From a virus: 38,890 nucleotides of DNA. The stretch spans positions 1 to 38,890 of the IMG/VR virus record IMGVR_UViG_3300031772_000108; one strand, given 5' to 3'. The notes below the pieces were generated by a model. It was given only the letters and a program-made list of their open reading frames with translations, had not been told where the DNA came from and made no database searches. Positions 37,423 through 38,890 of this stretch are shown here, one piece after another; position 1 is the stretch's first letter, and each line of letters starts with the position of its first letter. Made by a program: the position numbers and the translations under genes.

Positions 37423-37611
37423 TTAAGCCACAATCGGCATTGGGTTCTCTTTTATATCACTAAGGAATGGCTCTTTGCGCGAGAATGTTGTTTCACGAAG
37501 ACAGGTCGGGCAGGTGATTGAATAATTATACCCTGAGTTTGTTCCCTCAATAGGTTCAATCTTAAAGTTATCAGAGATAACACCACAGTAAACACAACAG
37601 AAAAGTCTCAT
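37423..37611 (-). CDS. 62-aa zinc-ribbon protein
   Basis: Starts MRLFCCVYCGVISDNFKIEP. Cys pairs CVYC (6-9) and CPTC (34-37) form one zinc ribbon. The start overlaps the HTH gene's stop (ATGA). As second gene of the early operon it may be a host-directed or regulatory factor; no family name is known to me. Confidence 0.65.
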   Translation of the reverse strand: MRLFCCVYCGVISDNFKIEPIEGTNSGYNYSITCPTCLRETTFSRKEPFLSDIKENPMPIVA

Positions 37612-37763
37612 TGTTCTCTCCCCAGGATTCTGCTGATGCGACTCTGACTAATCTTAAATATCTTAGCCAGGTCTTCTTGCTTGATGCCGGGATGCTTAGA
37701 ATGATAAGATATGAGGTTCTCATTCCGCTTCTTCATCCGCTGTTTATAGTTTTCGTAACTCAT
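37608..37763 (-). CDS. 51-aa helix-turn-helix protein, first early gene
   Basis: ATG at 37761-37763; AAGGAA lies about 6 bases upstream. The product starts MSYENYKQRMKKRNENLISY and holds a clear helix-turn-helix, GIKQEDLAKIFKISQSRISR (residues 26-45), like the minimal DNA-binding part of Xre or resolvase-type regulators. It has no dimerisation or ligand domain. It lies directly behind the early promoter and could act on that promoter and its plus-strand twin. Translation is coupled to the zinc-ribbon gene by ATGA. Confidence 0.75.
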   Translation of the reverse strand: MSYENYKQRMKKRNENLISYHSKHPGIKQEDLAKIFKISQSRISRILGREQ

Positions 37764-37789
37764 TTTATTTCCTTAGCATATATAATACT

Positions 37790-37818
37790 AGCATATACCT
37801 ATTACTGGCGTTTGTCAA
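37790..37818 (-). promoter_or_regulatory. Early promoter
   Basis: On the minus strand TTGACA (37813-37818), 17-base spacer, TATGCT (37790-37795). It starts the replication operon. The whole element, with CCAGTAATAGGTATATGC in spacer and -10, recurs at 26863-26891 on the plus strand. A flanking TAATA/TATTA inverted repeat around -10 could be half-sites of an operator. Confidence 0.8.
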
Positions 37819-37854
37819 GTGTTTTTAATACCCCCGCATAAATATATTTTAGGC

Positions 37855-37897
37855 AATAAAAAACTGCCCTCTTCCCCATAAGGAAAAGAGGGCGGTT
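37855..37897 (-). terminator. Rho-independent terminator of the late operon
   Basis: On the minus strand a 12-position stem (11 pairs, one mismatch; CCGCCCTCTT against AAGAGGGCAG at its core), 12-base loop, and then TTTTTTATT. It ends the late operon after the 95-residue membrane protein and shields the early promoter that begins about 40 bases further on. Confidence 0.9.
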
Positions 37898-37970
37898 GAT
37901 GTTTGCTATTACTTTAAGTGGTAGAGCCACTAGAATCTAATTCTGGTGCGTCTGGTTAAGTTTGTGAGTA

Positions 37971-38258
37971 TTATCCCCGGTTGCCGTTTTTAGCCTTGAG
38001 ATAAGAATATAGTTCTGCATTTACCCGGGTGTTCTCTGTAACAGCTGTATTATAGGCACCAATAACATTTGTTAAGCGGTCTTCCATAAATACCCTGTCC
38101 TCTCGGCTTTTCTTTTCATATTGCATAGATAGATTCAGGACTTCAGCCGCATGTCTATTGCACTCATGTCGGTATATCCAAAAGAGTATGATTGCGAAGA
38201 CAGCTCCAATGCCACCGACTCCGGCTATCCATTGCAGGAAACTAAGCGATTCAAACAT
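37971..38258 (-). CDS. Small membrane protein, holin candidate
   Basis: A 95-residue protein with one membrane helix at 8-29 (LQWIAGVGGIGAVFAIILFW) followed by a basic, then helical coiled-coil part (EVLNLSMQYEKKSREDRVFM, then NTAVTENTRVNAELY). The plan (short N-out part, one helix, long charged tail) matches BhlA/UviB-type or other one-helix holins, and it is the last late gene, as lysis genes often are. No endolysin stands beside it. Spanin-like or other envelope roles are equally open. Confidence 0.5.
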   Translation of the reverse strand: MFESLSFLQWIAGVGGIGAVFAIILFWIYRHECNRHAAEVLNLSMQYEKKSREDRVFMEDRLTNVIGAYNTAVTENTRVNAELYSYLKAKNGNRG

Positions 38259-38261
38259 TGT

Positions 38262-38621
38262 CTACTCCTTCTTCCCAGAAGGTTGATTAGCCTTCTCAAA
38301 TCCTTCACAGATATGCTCATATACTAGATGCCCATTAACTCTAAATAGTGCTGGAGTGAGTTCCTCGGCAATAGGTTTGAGCCAATCGTGAGTACCTTCT
38401 TCTATCTCAATGACTTCTACTCTATCCTTACAGGCGTCCAAGGCGGTAGCCATTAGTGCTCCCTGCTTACAATCCTGCTGAGTCTTGATAGGAGCATTAT
38501 TGAGAATCATCCAGAGTATCTGCTTTAATACCAACTCCTTAGCCTCTGGCTCATTAGGGAACTGCAACTTGATTGGTTCTCCTTTATAGTTTGGTATGGT
38601 GGTGTTCTTAAAGACTTTCAT
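38262..38621 (-). CDS. 119-aa late hypothetical protein
   Basis: Starts MKVFKNTTIPNYKGEPIKLQ; the middle is helical (AKELVLKQILWMILNNAPIK) and the rest mixed. This layout resembles small phage proteins found after tail-fibre genes, which may be fibre chaperones or tail-completion factors. It overlaps the stop of the upstream gene as ATGA and ends 3 bases before the membrane protein. Function unknown. Confidence 0.55.
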   Translation of the reverse strand: MKVFKNTTIPNYKGEPIKLQFPNEPEAKELVLKQILWMILNNAPIKTQQDCKQGALMATALDACKDRVEVIEIEEGTHDWLKPIAEELTPALFRVNGHLVYEHICEGFEKANQPSGKKE

Positions 38622-38851
38622 ATTTCCTCCTCTGATTCTATTTGCGGATAGATAACACTGGAAGCAAAGTTGACTATTGCATCCTTCTCCTGCTGGGTAA
38701 AAACAAGGTCTAGCATCTTGTCCTTACTAATCATATCAGGATACTCTGTGCAGGTCATGTGATACTTTACCCATCCTGATACAGTCCAGACACTTGCTTC
38801 CTCGTTGAAGTGCAGAACTACCTCTGCTGGATTATGAATTTGTTTAGACAT
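38618..38851 (-). CDS. 77-aa late hypothetical protein
   Basis: Starts MSKQIHNPAEVVLHFNEEAS, a beta N-terminus followed by helix (LDLVFTQQEKDAIVNFASSV) and an acidic end (IESEEEI). In the circular genome it directly follows the 669-residue fibre gene, with AGGAG upstream of the ATG. Its 5' part lies in the terminal repeat and is seen again at 1-75. No family recognised. Confidence 0.6.
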   Translation of the reverse strand: MSKQIHNPAEVVLHFNEEASVWTVSGWVKYHMTCTEYPDMISKDKMLDLVFTQQEKDAIVNFASSVIYPQIESEEEI

Positions 38852-38890
38852 ACTCTCTCCTCCTTAATTCCATCTTGGACTTGGATATCT
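38777..38890. repeat. Right copy of 114-bp terminal direct repeat
   Basis: Exact copy of bases 1-114. It closes the circle between the fibre gene at 88-2097 and the 77-residue gene at 38618-38851, making the late operon continuous across the contig ends. Confidence 0.95.

Noticed and set aside
1-38890. Integrated prophage or plasmid
   Set aside because: The ends close on each other within a late operon, no host genes flank the phage, and no integrase, partition or plasmid replication gene is visible.
1-38890. tRNA genes
   Set aside because: I looked for the T-arm pattern and cloverleaf-like stems on both strands and saw no convincing candidate; a covariance-model scan would be decisive.

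Overview
The window is one complete, circularly closed genome of a tailed bacteriophage (class Caudoviricetes), taken from a contig whose two ends are identical: bases 1-114 repeat exactly as bases 38777-38890. The unit length is therefore 38776 bp. Gene density is very high, genes commonly overlap by 1-4 bases (ATGA, GTGA, TAATG), Shine-Dalgarno sites are AGGAGG-like and promoters are sigma70-like, so the host is a bacterium. I cannot name the host from sequence alone. No integrase, excisionase, classical repressor, tRNA or CRISPR array is visible. No tape-measure protein, tail tube or sheath is recognisable. An adaptor-like protein and a giant virion-associated protein next to the portal make a podovirus-like particle the best guess.

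Layout. (1) Late operon, minus strand, read from 26101 down to 88, across the contig junction, and on from 38851 to 37971, ending at a strong rho-independent terminator (37855-37897). In order it encodes: small terminase, a chain of tiny coupled genes (including a DUF1353 protein with inserted membrane helices), large terminase, portal, a 1926-residue large-polyvalent-type protein, scaffold, major capsid protein, a C2H2 zinc-finger protein, probable decoration and structural proteins, a protein made of twelve 20-residue repeats, an FmdB-like zinc ribbon, a beta-helix protein, the adaptor, several tail or fibre proteins with an Mtd-N type fibre last, and finally a small membrane protein that could be a holin.

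(2) Early operon, minus strand, from a promoter at 37790-37818 down to 29376: a 51-residue helix-turn-helix protein, zinc ribbons, a RecT-associated coiled-coil protein, a RecT-like annealing protein, an ASCH protein, a DnaD-like initiator, a DnaC-like helicase loader, a VRR-NUC nuclease, a beta-class DNA methyltransferase and a possible late regulator. (3) Plus-strand accessory block, 26426-29386: small proteins, a C5-methyltransferase-like protein, zinc ribbons and a KTSC protein. It converges on the early operon with an 11-base overlap.

Control. The early operon and the plus-strand block are driven by near-identical promoters: -35, spacer and -10 match at all but three of 31 positions, so they are probably switched together. 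The 324-bp gap between the late operon and the accessory block holds six direct TCAAGA repeats and a separate TGATACTTT dyad set, and looks like an origin or operator region. No DNA polymerase is present, so replication presumably recruits host enzymes through the DnaD/DnaC pair, with RecT and VRR-NUC for recombination.

Unusual points are the number of small zinc-binding proteins (about fifteen), several very small coupled genes, a gene with a strong ribosome-binding site but no ordinary start codon, a decayed Gp37/Gp68-like gene end, and no recognisable endolysin.
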